From: Megascapheus bottae
Taxonomy: Eukaryota; Chordata; Mammalia; Rodentia; Geomyidae
Assembly: GCA_024803745.1 (NCBI GenBank)
Contig: JANJXV010000040.1
Location: 2,590,257 to 2,654,256 of the forward strand
Reading direction: 5' to 3'
DNA length: 64,000 nt
Shown in pieces: positions 45,808 through 58,170 of this stretch (position 1 is its first letter; each line of letters starts with the position of its first letter). Below the pieces are notes generated by a model. That model ran no database searches. It was not told the origin of the DNA and saw nothing but the letters and a program-made list of their open reading frames with translations. The position numbers were made by a program, and so were the translations under genes.

Positions 45808-46244
45808 GGGAAGGAGGAGGAGGAGGAGGAGGGGAGGAGGAGGGGGAGGAAGAGAGGGGGTTGAGGGGAAGGAGAGGGAGAAGGAGGAGGGAGAGGAGGA
45901 GGAAGAGGTGGGGGAAGAAGAAGAGGGGGAGGAGGGGAAGGAGAGGGAGAAGGAGGAGGGAGAGGAGGAGGAGGAAGAGGAGGGGGAAGAGGAGGGGGAA
46001 GAGGAGGGGGAGAAGGAGGAAGGGGAGGAGGAGAGGAGGAGAGGAAGGAGAGGGAGGAGGAGCAAGAGGAGGAAGAAGAGGAAGGGGAAGAGGAGGGGGT
46101 GGAGGAGAGGAGGAGGAGAGCAGGAAGAGAGGAGGAGGAGGGGGAGAAGGAGGAGGAGGGGGAGGAGGAGGAGAGCAGGAAGAGAGGAGGAGGAAGGGGA
46201 GGAGGGGGAGAAGGAGGAGGAGGGGGAGGAGGAGGAGGGGAGGA
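45808..46244 (+). repeat. Polypurine tract (GGA/GAGGAG)n
   Basis: About 437 bases are almost pure A/G on the + strand, built of GGAGGAGGAG, GGAAGAGG and GAGAAGGAG blocks with partial longer-period repeats of about 40-60 bases. It lies 2.2 kb before exon 2, in the pre-mRNA sense strand. It is the only large purine-on-plus tract in the window. Glu/Gly-rich and Pro/Ser-rich open frames here are artefacts. Confidence 0.93.
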
Positions 46245-46811
46245 GGTGAGGGGTCTGGGTTGTGAGATGGGAAAATGGACAAAGGCCATTTTCCAGGCCC
46301 AGGGGGCAGGGACCAGATGGTGACAGTGCAGGAAGGAGGCAGGTGACTGCTGGGACCCGAGAAGGCCTGATGTGCTCCAGTTGGCACCGAGCTGCAGCGG
46401 GAAGCTGGCGGCTCCTGGGTGGCCTCTGCTCGCCACCGTCCACTCCCCTGGCAGGCGTCACCCGTTCCGCCGTGCCGTGCTCGCCCCGGGTGTGCTCGGG
46501 GGAGGCTTAGAGTCCAGAAATGAGGACGCTCCGTGGGCATCAGAGGTGAAGCTTCCCGCCTAGGCTGGCGGGAAGGCCGCCCGGCAGAGGTGTGCCCACG
46601 CCCCGGGCAGGGCTTCCACCAAGGCTCGTGGCACAGGCCGGGCTGGGTGGAGGAATGCTGTCTGCGGGGCAGCTTCTCACGGGCGGGGGCGTTCCGCGCA
46701 GCTCAGCCCGGCCCTGCGTCCTTCGGAGGCTCACGTCGGGAGCGTTTTGTCCGGAGTGGCGTGGGAAGGGACGAGGGGCCACGCGTTCTAAGAAGCAGGT
46801 CAGGAGAGGCA

Positions 46812-47035
46812 CCAGTGCCTCCTCACGGGTGTCACCGTCACTGCTGGGAAGGCTGAGATCTGGGGACCCTGGTTCTAAGCCAGACCCCGCAGACACAGCC
46901 CAGAGATTGTCGTCTGGAATCGGCAAAGCGCTGGGAGTGGAGGCGTGACTCAAGCGGTAGAGTGCCAGCCTAGAGTTTAAAAAGGAAAATCACCGGGAGT
47001 GAGAGGCCCTGAGTTGAAACTCTAGTACAGGCGCA
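46812..47035 (+). mobile_element. B1-like/ID composite SINE
   Basis: GGGAAGGCTGAGATCTGGGG, GACTCAAGCGGTAGAGTGCC and GCCCTGAGTTGAAACTCTAG follow in order. A (CA)n run sits at its 3' end. Confidence 0.8.
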
Positions 47036-47043
47036 TGTGCACG

Positions 47044-47074
<31 letters not shown>
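47044..47074 (+). repeat. (CA)n microsatellite
   Basis: About 14 CA units at the tail of a SINE. Confidence 0.94.
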
Positions 47075-47078
<4 letters not shown>

Positions 47079-47834
47079 CACAGTCCCTCCAGAGGGCTGC
47101 GTGGACACCACGTGGCCTTTTCCACCTCGCCCTGGACGTCGCGTGCTGTCACTCCGGCTGCGTGTGGTTAGTCAAAGCAGACGCCAGAGGCCAGCTCCCT
47201 TTTGGGGATCAGGGAATCCAGATCGTCTTTCTCTGAGAGACGGATGTCAGATGTCGGAAGATTTGCCTACATGATTTAAAGTCACCCGTTGCTCCTCGAG
47301 TGGGTCCATCACGCGGAACAGATATGCCCGAGGTAATCAGCGTACAAACAGAAAGAGATTTGTTAGGCCTCACAGGTTTTTTGGGGGGGCGTTTGGAGTG
47401 AGGTGGCAGGCTGTGATTGATTGGCCCTAAGGCCATACAGCACGCGCTGGCAGGTGTCCGTGGCACGGCACAATTGCTCTCCTCTCAGCCGGGAAACGCA
47501 CGGGAACATTCTATCAGCTCACCATTGCCGCATCTCCGTGGGTCAGCGTCTGCCATGCACGGGCCTTGGGGGGAGACGGGCAGTGAGATCTAAACTGGGG
47601 CGCCGTTCCCTCGTGCCGGTGTCGAGCAGAATGAATTACGCTCTTCGTTTCATTCTCCCTCACCACTATTCACCAAATTTGTCATTTCCCTCGAACCCTC
47701 ACCTCGTTCTGATTTTCTTCCTCACTCTCCTTTGGTGATCCTTTGGTTTGGGGGATGCGTTCTTGGGTGACCCTGGGTCGGAACTCCGGGTTTCCTGCTC
47801 GCCAGGCAGCTGTTTTCTGTGGCCATGGCGGCTC

Positions 47835-48000
47835 CTGAGACGGGGTCTTGCTCGCGTCTCGGGCTTCCTGCACTTGGACTTCCGTCTGTGTTTCCAGATT
47901 CTTCTACCCAGATGGAATCATGTGGACTCTTCTGCCCAGTCTGGCCTGGAACACTTCCCACCTTAACTGCGTAGCTAGGACCACTACCGCGCTCAGCTAC
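47835..48000 (-). mobile_element. Probable B1-like SINE, diverged
   Basis: TGAGACGGGGTCTTGCTCGC, CCCAGTCTGGCCTGGAACAC and GTAGCTAGGACCACTACCGC read as a reverse Alu/B1-like unit. Confidence 0.45.
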
Positions 48001-48425
48001 GGGCGGAGCGGGGGGGGGGGGTTCTTGCAAACATGTCTGTCCAGACCGAGCTGGGACTCTGCTGTTCTCAGTCTCCCCGTAGCCGGGGTTCGAGGTGTGA
48101 GGCACCGGGGCCCGTCGAGAGGCGTGTTTTGCATGCATAGATAGACATCGCATGGCCTCTCGTGGTTTCTGCAGCCTCCTGTGTGTGCCAGAAAGGCCTC
48201 GCGTGCTGTCATGCAAACTCCTCCCTCCCTAGGACAAGGCAGTGAGACGGGACGAGCAGGGGGCACGTCCCCGGTCAGCGCAGGGCTCTGTGTCTCCACA
48301 TCGCACACCCGCGTTCTGTGCGTCAGTCCCGACTTCCCGCGGACGCTGCTTGAAATCCAAATATGACTTGTTTTTTTTTTTCACAGAACCCAGGTTTCTC
48401 CTCCCCCCCCCCGACCCCCCAGTAA

Positions 48426-48833
<408 letters not shown>

Positions 48834-48865
48834 TAACTACTAGGAGTCACAGTGCCACTTGCAGT

Positions 48866-48930
48866 TGTTAGGTGGTTCCCTGGAGATAAGAGTCCCACAG
48901 ACCTTCCTGCCCCATGGATTGCAAAAGTGA
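48866..48930 (-). mobile_element. B1-like SINE fragment inside intron 2
   Basis: GTTAGGTGGTTCCCTGGAGA, TAAGAGTCCCACAGACCTTC and CTGCCCCATGG match the middle of the composite SINE in reverse. Confidence 0.65.
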
Positions 48931-49273
48931 AATAACCACACTTCTGGGAAAAGCCCCACCCTGCTCCTCTTCCCCCAGGCCAGCCACTGGGGTCTCCCTG
49001 GCGGCCGTGAGCAGAGACGAAAACCCCCACACCATCCAGCCCCAGGCATCTGAGGGAAAAATCAAGTCCATGGCAATCTAAATAAATACCAAGAAGGGAC
49101 AACGTTTTGAGAAATCCGTGTTTATTCTGGCACGCGCCCGGCCTGGGCTGCCCTCGACATATTAGGGAAAATGTTGGCAGAGCCCGGGAGAAGTTCATGA
49201 AGGCATGTGTTTCTTCTCAGAACACAAGGGGCTCGGAATGCGTTGTTTAAACAAAATCTGCAAGAGTCTTTGA

Positions 49274-49738
<465 letters not shown>

Positions 49739-50280
49739 TGATCTCGGTCTCTGTGTTCTGATGGTTCGGGTCACCGCACGACTGCACGATACATAATTTT
49801 CTAGGAAGCTTTCCTTTTGCAGCCAAGAGGTATTCTTGAGTTGAAACGGCTTTGTTTTCTTGGGAAAGGCGGCTCTCTGGCTCGAGGAGCCGGCCAGCGC
49901 TGGCAGCGTGGGGTTCGGATTTGTCCATGGAAAAAGCAGACGCGGCAGTGTTTACTGTTGGCGTGAGTGTGAAGGCACAGCCGAGCACAGAGGCCTTCGC
50001 TCTGTCTGGGCATGTCGGACAAAGGGCTTTGGAATGCGGTTGGCAAAAATCGGGGCAGTGCAGGATGGATGTCTCTCCCCTCCCCTGCTCAGCCCCGTGA
50101 CTTCAGCTTCCATGGAAGGCGTTTGGGCCCCAAAGCCACCATCTTGTCTCTGCTTCCAGCCCTGCTAGGTCTGGTGTGGGAGATGCAGGAGGGCAGGAGG
50201 GGTTTCCAGTCTCTGTCGCTGGCTGATTCTGAACACAAGGCAGAAATCTTACAAGCATGGACATTAAAAAATAAACAATA

Positions 50281-50467
50281 GGGGCCGGGAGTTTGGCCTA
50301 GTGGTTAAAGTGCTTGCCTAGCATGCACGAAGACCCGGGTTTGATTCCTTGGTACCACATACATAGAAAAAAGGCAGAAGTGGTGCTGAGGCTCACGTGG
50401 TAGAGTTCTGGCCTTGAGAAAGTCCAAGGACAGGGCTCAGGCCCTGAGCTCAAGCCCAGGACTGGAG
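50281..50467 (+). mobile_element. Dimeric ID-type SINE, full length
   Basis: GGGGCCGGGAGTTTGGCCTA opens the element. The box B region GGGTTTGATTCCTTGGTACC, the linker CACATACATAGAAAAAAGGC and the end AGCTCAAGCCCAGGACTGG follow. The A box TGGCCTAGTGG is intact. Confidence 0.95.
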
Positions 50468-50506
50468 GAAAAAAATAAATAAGTAAACAACAAAAAAATA
50501 CCCATA

Positions 50507-50728
50507 GCCAGGCGCAGTGGCTCCTGCTGTCCTCCCAGCTGCTCAGGAGGCTGAGATCGAGGATTGCAGTTCAGAGCCAGCCCTCGCACGAACATCCGTG
50601 AGACTCTGATCTCCAGTGAACCACCAGAAAACCGGGAGCCGTGCTGTGGCTCAAATGGTGGAGTGTTAGCCTTGAGCTGAAGAGCTCAGGGACGGCGCCC
50701 ACGACCACCACCACCACCAACAAAAAGT
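50507..50728 (+). mobile_element. B1-like/ID composite SINE, full length
   Basis: GCCAGGCGCAGTGGCTCCTG begins an Alu/B1-like part. GAACCACCAGAAAACCGGGA joins the ID-type arm, which ends CAGGGACGGCGCCCACGACC and a CCA/CAA-rich tail. Confidence 0.92.
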
Positions 50729-51130
50729 CTGACGTACCATCCCCCCCACCCCAGTCCACAAATTCATGACGTGAGTCGGAAAGCTAGCAGTAGTTTGACT
50801 GCTTTTCCTTGTACAAAGAGCAGCGCTGTGTACTTGAGAAGGCTGTTGCCAGGCACAGGAGGCTGGTAGGAAAATGTTTCCAAGACTAAATACTCCGTAG
50901 CAGTATTAACAGGTATTTTGAGAGAGAGTGAGAGAGAGAAAAAAAAACCCAAACAGTCCAACCCAACCTAAACCCAACCAGAGGTAAACAAACTTGTTTC
51001 TGTTGGAAAACAAATTCAGTAATTCGGACTTAACCAAAAGTTAAACAAATGGTTGGAAGACATCTCCACGTCTCCTTTAACAATTATATGTATATGGATT
51101 TATGTGTTTATATATGTATATATTAGCGTG

Positions 51131-51200
51131 TGGAGAGCAGAGCCTACGGCTTTGAGCGTGCTAAGCAAACGCTTTACCCCTGGACCACAGCCTGGCTCCC
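51131..51200 (-). mobile_element. ID-like fragment
   Basis: TGAGCGTGCTAAGCAAACGC and ACCCCTGGACCACAGCCTGG are a diverged reverse ID head. Confidence 0.6.
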
Positions 51201-52769
51201 CTCCTGGCCTGGAGCAATCACTCAAACTAGTTGTGGACACAAGGGCGTTTGACATCAGCGCGGTGCTGAGGTATCATCCCACGTGGTCCACGAGGGTATT
51301 GACAGGCAGCGCAATTATGGCCTATGAAAGAGGCACAGAGAGGACGTGTAGCTGTGGTTTGCTGTTGGAGGCGGTGTTGGGGTTTGAACTCAGAGCCTTG
51401 TCCTGGCTCAGCAAGCTCCTGAGTGGATCCACCCTTCACGAGCCGGTCGTAAACCCTCGGGTGGCTGTCTGACTGCGTGTTTACACAGTAAATGTTTCAG
51501 AGGAGGCAGGGGCCTGTTGGCTTCTGGACCAGGAGCGGAGGAGGTCTAAATATGGTGACGCGTCTTGTTCAGTCTCCGCCCATCCTTGTTCGTCTGGGGG
51601 TGGGGGGGCCCTGTCAGTTGATGGAGCCCCTGTCGGGTACCGGCTCATGGGTAGTCGAAGAAAGTCTTTCTGGAATCTGAAAATAGAACTCTCTGGATCC
51701 TTCAAAGACAAACACTGAACTCAGGCTGACACAAGGCATCAGGCAATCCAGTTATTAGGACACCAAAGAGCCCCCACACGTTGCTGTAAGGTGGGCTCCA
51801 ACCTGTGGCTACTACAGCTTTGCTGTTGGCTCCTTGCGCTCCCTCTGGGTGCTTTCTGTGTGGCTGAGGTCATTAGAAGGTCACAGCAGCAGTCAGGTCA
51901 GCCTGAACCCCACCAGTACGGGGGTGACAGCTCGCTTGGCTTTCCAACAAGGCCAGCATGGGGGAGTGGGGGGCCTACTGCAGTAATGAGAATTATCCCC
52001 TCCACTACTTATTTACATGGGGTGTGATGGCGCAGATTTATCAAAGTCATTCCATTCAAAGACCGGGGAGAGGCCTCGGAATGGATGTCCTGCCCGCTTG
52101 GCGCCGTGTCACGGTGGAACCGTGATCCGCAGACCTGAGCCTCCTGAGTCGCTAGGATTACAAGGGGGACCCACTGGTACCGGCTCTTTTTATTTATTTG
52201 GGGTGCGTGTGTGTACACACACACGTATGAGCGTCTAGAAATACGGTTCTCAGCAGAAAGTGTCCCGGGGTTGTGGGATGACTTTACCGTCATTCACGGT
52301 CATAAAGTGTTTGTGGCTTCCGCCCGACACTTTCCAACGTTCGTACCGGTACACGTCAAAACAGGCTTTCTCTTGTGGAGCCAGGCCTGCTTTCCACGCG
52401 GGTCTCCGTGGTCCCGCACGGCTCGCTCTAGCTCTTTACATGGGCTGGTGTTCAGTTATTTTTTCATCCTGTCCTTTGCTCATTCTGCTACCATTTACGG
52501 GGAGGGGGGGCTGTTACGTTCCAGGATATAGGCCAAAAGCATCCTGGATTTTTTTTTTTAATGCATATGGCTTCTAACATCGTGGTTAGTTGTTGACATC
52601 AGGTGTTGCCATGCCTGTGGCAGAGCCTGAATGTGGACTTGCCTGGCGTTCCTTGCTTCCGTCTGTCAGCTCGTGCTCGTAGGCAGCTTGTGTTAGCAGT
52701 GCTTCAGGGGGGAATGAAAAGCCCCCCTCCTCCCCCCTCCCCGTTCCCTAATGTAGGGACCCGAAATGC

Positions 52770-52895
52770 CAAGCTGCCTGTCTGCTCCTGAGCAGGTCAC
52801 TTAACCTCCCAGGGCCTCAGTTTCCATTTGTTACTTAGAGCTAATGACACCCCACTTAACCGCAGGCTTTTTGTGAGAAGCATTATCGCATTAGA
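52770..52895 (-). mobile_element. MIR relic
   Basis: GAGCAGGTCACTTAACCTCC then CAGGGCCTCAGTTTCCATTTG is the classic reverse MIR core. Confidence 0.8.
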
Positions 52896-53043
52896 GATGG
52901 TGGCAAAAAGCTCTCTGGAAATTGAAAGTATCGTTGTTTTTGTTATTTGAGTGCCTGCTAATTGGTGTTCAAAAGAAGAGACCTTGCTCCGTCATGCCTG
53001 GGGTAGGTACTTCTGATGCTAGGTGCTGTCAAGGATTGTGAGA

Positions 53044-53222
53044 GGGGCCGGGAGTGTGGCCTAGTGGTTAAAGTGCTTGCCTAGCATGCATGAAGACCCA
53101 GGTTCAATTCCCTGGTACCACATACATAGAAAAAAGCTGGAAGTGGTGCTGAGGCTCAAGTGGTAGAGCAAAAGAAGAGAGAGAGCATGCAGCCCGGAGT
53201 TCAAACCCCAGGATCAGAAAAA
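53044..53222 (+). mobile_element. Dimeric ID-type SINE, internally shortened
   Basis: GGGGCCGGGAGTGTGGCCTA, CCAGGTTCAATTCCCTGGTA and GAAGTGGTGCTGAGGCTCAA are clear. The second arm then deviates (CAAAAGAAGAGAGAGAGCAT) before GAGTTCAAACCCCAGGATCA. Confidence 0.92.
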
Positions 53223-54198
53223 AAAATAAATAAAATAAAAATATATATATGAACAACTAGCAAATAGAAGAGAGTGGGGGAAGAGATGAAACCGTTCAAA
53301 CAGAATGACACTCTTTCTCTGACTTGTATAGCTATAACCCTTCTGTACCTCACCTTTATAATAATAATATAAAAAAGCCTCAAGGAAACCAAAGAAAAAT
53401 TAATGAATGAGCGAATGAATGAATGGAGACAGTCCTGAGGAAATCTCTGAAGGGACGTTACAAGCGGAAGTGGGGAAACCCAGCCTTCGATTGTCCACAC
53501 GACCGCAGAGACGGCCCATCCATCTCCGAATCCCCTCCTGCCGCCCCGTCCTTCTGGGAGGCATCGTCTCCGCCTTTTATATTAAAAGGCCGCGTCGCCG
53601 AGACCTGCCACGGAGATATTGATTCCACGCACCGGCCAAGTGGTGTCTGGAGTTGATTTCTAGCCACGGCTGGAAGTCGACTCTGAACCCATCAATACTC
53701 GATGGGTTTAACGGAGTCCTCACTGCAGCCTGCCTGGGCTAACAGTTTGGGGACAGCACGAGATGGGAGGCCGCAGTGTCACGTCTCCGGAACGCCTGGT
53801 GACCTATAACCATGTGGTGACAGAGACAGCAGAGGCCGGCGGTCGTGTTCAGACTGCCGTACTTCTAGCGTGTGTACTTGGGGTCAGGAAGCTTTGAGGT
53901 TGTAGTCCCCAGGCCTCCAAGCGTCCAGCCTGGTTCGCAGGCAGGGGAATGGGCTCAGAGGCAGAGCAAACCTAGCTAGGATGGTGCAAGGGAGGATTCA
54001 GAGGAGGCAGGATTCAAGCCAAGCTCCGCGTGAGTCAGCTCGCACAGGCCCTGTTCTCTCAAGTGTACAGAGTGTTTTGCATCCGTTTGTGCCATCTGGG
54101 AAAGATGGACCAGTGTCCCGGAGTCTGAGACCGCAGCATTGTGCCAGCAAAGCTCGCCTTTCCTGCAGGGGTGTGGCCCGATCCTTGCACTGCCTTAG

Positions 54199-54288
54199 CT
54201 TGTGTGTGTGTGTGTGTGTGCGTGTGTGTGCGTGTGCGTGTGTGTGTGTGTGTGCGTGTGTGTGTGTGTGCGTGTGTGTGTGTGTGAT
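54199..54288 (+). repeat. (GT)n microsatellite with GC interruptions
   Basis: About 45 dinucleotides, GT with scattered GC. Confidence 0.96.
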
Positions 54289-54848
54289 GTTTGCTTTGCT
54301 TGCTGTCTGAACAAGCCCCCCCCCAAAGTGGTTTTTTTTTTATTTTTTTCTGTTGTGAACTTTCTGGTGGAGACGTTGTATAGCATTTGCTTTGCCCATG
54401 CTGAGATTCTGGGCGTGACTCTTGTCACCCTCCTGACACACTCAGGAGGGCTTACACGCTCAGACTCCGGCCAGGAGTGAAGAAGAATCAGGCTGAGTGT
54501 GCATCCGTTCTAGGCGTGAAGCCAAAAGAACGAGAGAGAGGCCCCGGGGAAATGTCATGGGAAATGTCAGGGTCCCCTCTGCCTGCACCCACCCGATTCT
54601 GGGACCACAGTGCCCTTCTCCACCGAGTGATAAGCAAGGGAAGACTCTCTGGGCACGGCTGCCCGGCCTGCAGTCCTGGCTTCCGGAAGCCAGGGGCCAG
54701 GGCCAGCCGTGACCTACAGTGTCCAAGCGACCCCATTTCAACCAGAGGCGAGGCGTAAAGCACACACCCGCGTCTCCACCGCCGGACCCATGGAAGCCGG
54801 ACTGGGCACGAAAAGAAAACCTGAAAAGACGACCGGATCTGATTTCCT

Positions 54849-54925
54849 GACTCCCCTGTGAGGGAAACAGAGGCGCACATCTAGATAAGAGTCAAGCCAC
54901 CTTTCCCAAGGTCATTATTCTTCCT
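54849..54925 (+). mobile_element. Possible MIR relic
   Basis: GTGAGGGAAACAGAGGCGCA and CCACCTTTCCCAAGGTCATT resemble the MIR core. Confidence 0.45.
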
Positions 54926-55499
54926 GGGCATTGCCGGCCGGCCGGCCGTGCCTTGGAGGCAGAGTCTGGGCTGGCACGGGTGGACGTCTGGCCCAGGGCC
55001 ATCCTAGAAGCCGAAGGCTTCATTAGTCATTGCTAAAGCATCCGCATAGGTTTGGAGTCACGGACCCGAAAATAGCCTTTCCCTTTTCAGGAGATTTGGA
55101 CTGTGTCCCCGTCCCAGGACAGCCATCTCAGCCGCCAGGCTCGGGGAGCGGCCCCAGGACAGGGACTCGTCCCAACAGGAGTCCCGGGGCTGGCCCCAGG
55201 GAGGAGGGAGAGTCACACCCCCTGGGGTGTGTCTGGGGACACAGAGATGACGGGCGCTCCGGGAGACCCATGAGGCGGGCCTGCTTCCGTCCCCACCCAG
55301 GGGCCTGAGAACCCTCAGCAGGAGCCTCCGGGCTTGTCCTTATTGGGACAGAAGTCGCCTCCACGTGACAGCGGTGGCCGCTCTCCTTTTCTTTTCAAGT
55401 CGTGGGAACCATGCACACTCCAGGATGTGCGGTGTGAACGGTCAGAAGCAGAGTCAGGGTCATTCAAACTTCTGCCTTTCCCTCGGACTGTGAAACCTG

Positions 55500-55650
55500 G
55501 GGCAGACCCGTCCTCCAGTGCTGGGCAGGGGGACCCGGGGCGGGGGGACCCGGGGCTGGGGGACTGGGGCGGGGGGACTGGGGCTGGGGGACCCAGGGCA
55601 GGGGGACTGGGGCTGGGGGACCCAGGGCAGGGGGACTGGGGCGGGCGTCT
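55500..55650 (+). repeat. G-rich minisatellite, quadruplex-prone
   Basis: Copies of GGGGGACTGGGGCTGGGGGA and GGGGGACCCAGGGCAGGG alternate for about 140 bases in intron 3. The sense strand carries dozens of runs of three or more G separated by short loops, fitting G-quadruplex rules. Confidence 0.88.
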
Positions 55651-55704
55651 CCACTTGAGGCACAGAGACGTAGGGGCCGTGTGCTTGGCAGGACAGTAGC
55701 CGTT

Positions 55705-55897
55705 GAGCTGGGGAAGGAAGTGGCTCTGTGGCAAAGCCTGTGCCCAGCACATCCAGGCCCTGGGATTCACCCCGCATGTGGCCTGAAAGAGAAAGGACGT
55801 GGAGCTGCGACTCAAGTGGTAGAGCACCAGCCTGGAACACACAGGCTCAGGGACAGTGCCCAGGCCCTGAGTTCAAGCCCCAGGACTGGCAAAAAAA
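55705..55897 (+). mobile_element. Dimeric ID-type SINE, diverged head
   Basis: The head is diverged (GAGCTGGGGAAGGAAGTGGC). The second arm is well kept: GCGACTCAAGTGGTAGAGCA through GTTCAAGCCCCAGGACTGGC and an A-rich tail. Confidence 0.85.
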
Positions 55898-55912
55898 TAA
55901 AATACCATCTAG

Positions 55913-56080
55913 ATGATGATGATGATGATGAATTAACTAGATCAAGCAGATTGTGATTCTTTTCTCCTCCTCCTCCTCCTCTTCCTCTTCCTCCTCCTCT
56001 TCCTCCTCCCCCTCCTGCTCCTCCTCCTCCTCTGTCTTCTCCCTCTCCCTCTCCCTCTTCCTATTCCTCTTTTTCCTCCC
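55913..56080 (+). repeat. (GAT)n then polypyrimidine (CCT)n tract
   Basis: Six GAT units, a 30-base gap, then CTCCTCCTCCTCCTCTTCCT and related units to about 56080. Confidence 0.92.
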
Positions 56081-56639
56081 TGCCTCCCCACCTCTCTGTC
56101 TCTGCCTCTCTTCTTGCTCCCATGTCACCGCATGGCTCCCCTAAGCTTCTCACTTCTGTGAAAGTGTTTTCCCTTCAAGAAGAATTAAAGCTGAGAAACC
56201 ATCCACGCTTAGATACAAGTTCACAGCTGACAAGCCTAGGCCAGGTGAAAGGAAACAAGGCAGAAGACCAGACGAAAGCTCAGAAACGGGCAGAAAGATG
56301 CGATTTCTCTGGCACAGCTCCTAAGTGGTGAACCTGTGGAGTCGGGAAATGGCCGTGGGTCGGGTACAGTCCCGGCCGGCCAAGGATTCGGCTGCGAGAA
56401 GGGCTGACAGCAGTGGCTCTGGGGACGGGTGGTGTTTTTGCGTTTTGGATCTGTTGTGGTGGTTACTGGAAGGTTTGCTCTGCAAATTATTCATTAAATC
56501 ATAAAAATGTGCTTTATGTGCTTTCCCGAATATCTGCTGTATTTTACAGAAATAAAGTGACATGAAAAATTAAAAAGAAAAACCACCCAGTTGCTTAAGA
56601 ATTGCAGCCAATGGTGGCAGATTGAGAGCACTCTCCTAA

Positions 56640-56872
56640 AACCACAGGGTGGCTCACGCCTGGAATCCCAGCTACTCAGGAGGCTGAGATCTGAGGATCA
56701 AGGTTCAAAGCCAGCCTGGGCAAAAAGGACCTGAGACTCTTATCTCCAGTTAACCTCTAGAAAACAGGACGTGGGGCTTGGCTTAAGGGTAGGGCGGTAG
56801 CCTTGAGCTGAAGAGCTCAGGGACAGCACCCAGGCCCAGAGTGCAAGCCCCACGACCCACCAAAGAAAAATC
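56640..56872 (+). mobile_element. B1-like/ID composite SINE, full length
   Basis: GGGTGGCTCACGCCTGGAAT, GAGGATCAAGGTTCAAAGCC and GAAGAGCTCAGGGACAGCAC mark the element. The end is GCAAGCCCCACGACCCACCA with an A-rich tail. Confidence 0.93.
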
Positions 56873-56994
56873 ATAATGAGCAAGAATCTTTTTAAAAAAT
56901 GTATAAAGCGTAAGACACCATGAGCAGAAGAATGTGTCATCAGCATGGGTGCAGGCGCATTTACAAGTGAGCAGAGGCACACAGGCCATGTTCA

Positions 56995-57125
56995 CACACC
57001 ACACACACACACATGCACACACGCACGCTCACAAGGCCCGTCGTGTTTTCACAGAGGCACACATAGGCACACACCTGGGTAGGTATGTGTACACGCATGC
57101 ACACACATGCACACACGGCACAGGC
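56995..57125 (+). repeat. (CA)-rich imperfect repeat
   Basis: ACACACATGCACACACGCAC type units with unique interruptions. Confidence 0.85.
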
Positions 57126-57892
57126 GTGTTTGCACAAGGCACACATGGTAGTAAAGCACCTAGGAGGTAGGGCCGAGAGCTTCATTCCCTCCCCCTGTGA
57201 GTTTCAGAAGCCAGGGTGTCCGGTTTACCTGCGTGGCGTGGTACGGGCGGCGTACTTAATAGAATGGACGTGGTGAGTTCCACGTGCCTACACCCTCTCT
57301 CCTGGCACACAGCCTCCAGGTGGACCAGGCGTCCACCCCCCTGCTCTGAGTACGGGGGTTTCTCCTCCGCCTTCCCCAGCCCCCCAGGACACCCTTGCTT
57401 CGGGTCGTAAGAGGACAGCTGGATTTTAAGGAAAGGACCAGTGCTCCAAAGAGGAAAAACACCAAGAGTCGCCATATTCATTTCCAACCCCGGGATCCCA
57501 CACCCCAGGGTCTCATAAAGGCTGTCGCTTGGCTAGAGAGCCTTTTAAATATTTCAAAACTCCTAATGGAACTTGCCCAAGGGCCCCAGATGAGGCCAGG
57601 GAGGGAGACAGAGTGCCAGAGTCAGGCTCCCTTGTGTGGCCCCGGGCTGTCTGTCGATGGTAAATACAAGCACTGAGCTGTTGGCTAGTCACACCTGACA
57701 GAAGGTGGCATTGGCTCGGTGGTGGCTTTGGGGTGACCAGGGGGCTGTGGAACCCGGCTGGCTCTTCCTGGGGCCAGGGAGAGAGGCCAGATTGAGGGGG
57801 GACAAAGAGTGGCATGCGGCCACCCGACGTCGTTCCTGCTGCACCCCTTGGTCCCTCACGTGGCTCTCTGTTCCATCCAGGCCCTGCCACAG

Positions 57893-57962
57893 GTTATTTA
57901 TAAGCCTCAGTTTCCTCATCTGTAACGTGGGGACAACTTCACGACTCCCCAGACCCCCAACG
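57893..57962 (-). mobile_element. MIR relic
   Basis: TATAAGCCTCAGTTTCCTCA then TCTGTAACGTGGGGACAACT is a reverse MIR core. Confidence 0.8.
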
Positions 57963-57989
57963 CCTAGATTAAGACGGGAATGACCGGGC

Positions 57990-58170
57990 CGCGGGCCAGA
58001 GGCAGACGCCTGGAATCCTGGCGAGGGATGGTGTAGGGTTGGAGAGATCAGGGTTCGAGGCTAGCCCCTGCACAGCAGCTGGCCACGGTGGCCGTGAGCC
58101 TGTCGTCTCCCGCTCCGTGGGCTGCTGAGATTGGGGAGGGGCTCGGTTCCAGGCAAGCCTGGGCAGAAGA
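57990..58170 (+). mobile_element. Degenerate B1-like SINE
   Basis: GACGCCTGGAATCCTGGCGA, GATCAGGGTTCGAGGCTAGC and CCAGGCAAGCCTGGGCAGAA suggest one or two diverged B1-like pieces. Confidence 0.5.

Noticed and set aside
45486..46540. Long Pro/Ser/Leu-rich minus-strand frames and Glu/Gly-rich plus-strand frames
   Set aside because: They are translations of the GGA tract with unrelated flanks.
50281..50360. tRNA gene from intact A and B boxes
   Set aside because: It is the tRNA-derived head of an ID SINE, with no cloverleaf and many copies in the window.
53230..53410. A/T-rich stretch after the SINE at 53044 as a possible L1 or LTR end
   Set aside because: It resembles a transposon tail (ACTTGTATAGCTATAACCCT) but I could not assign it to a family.
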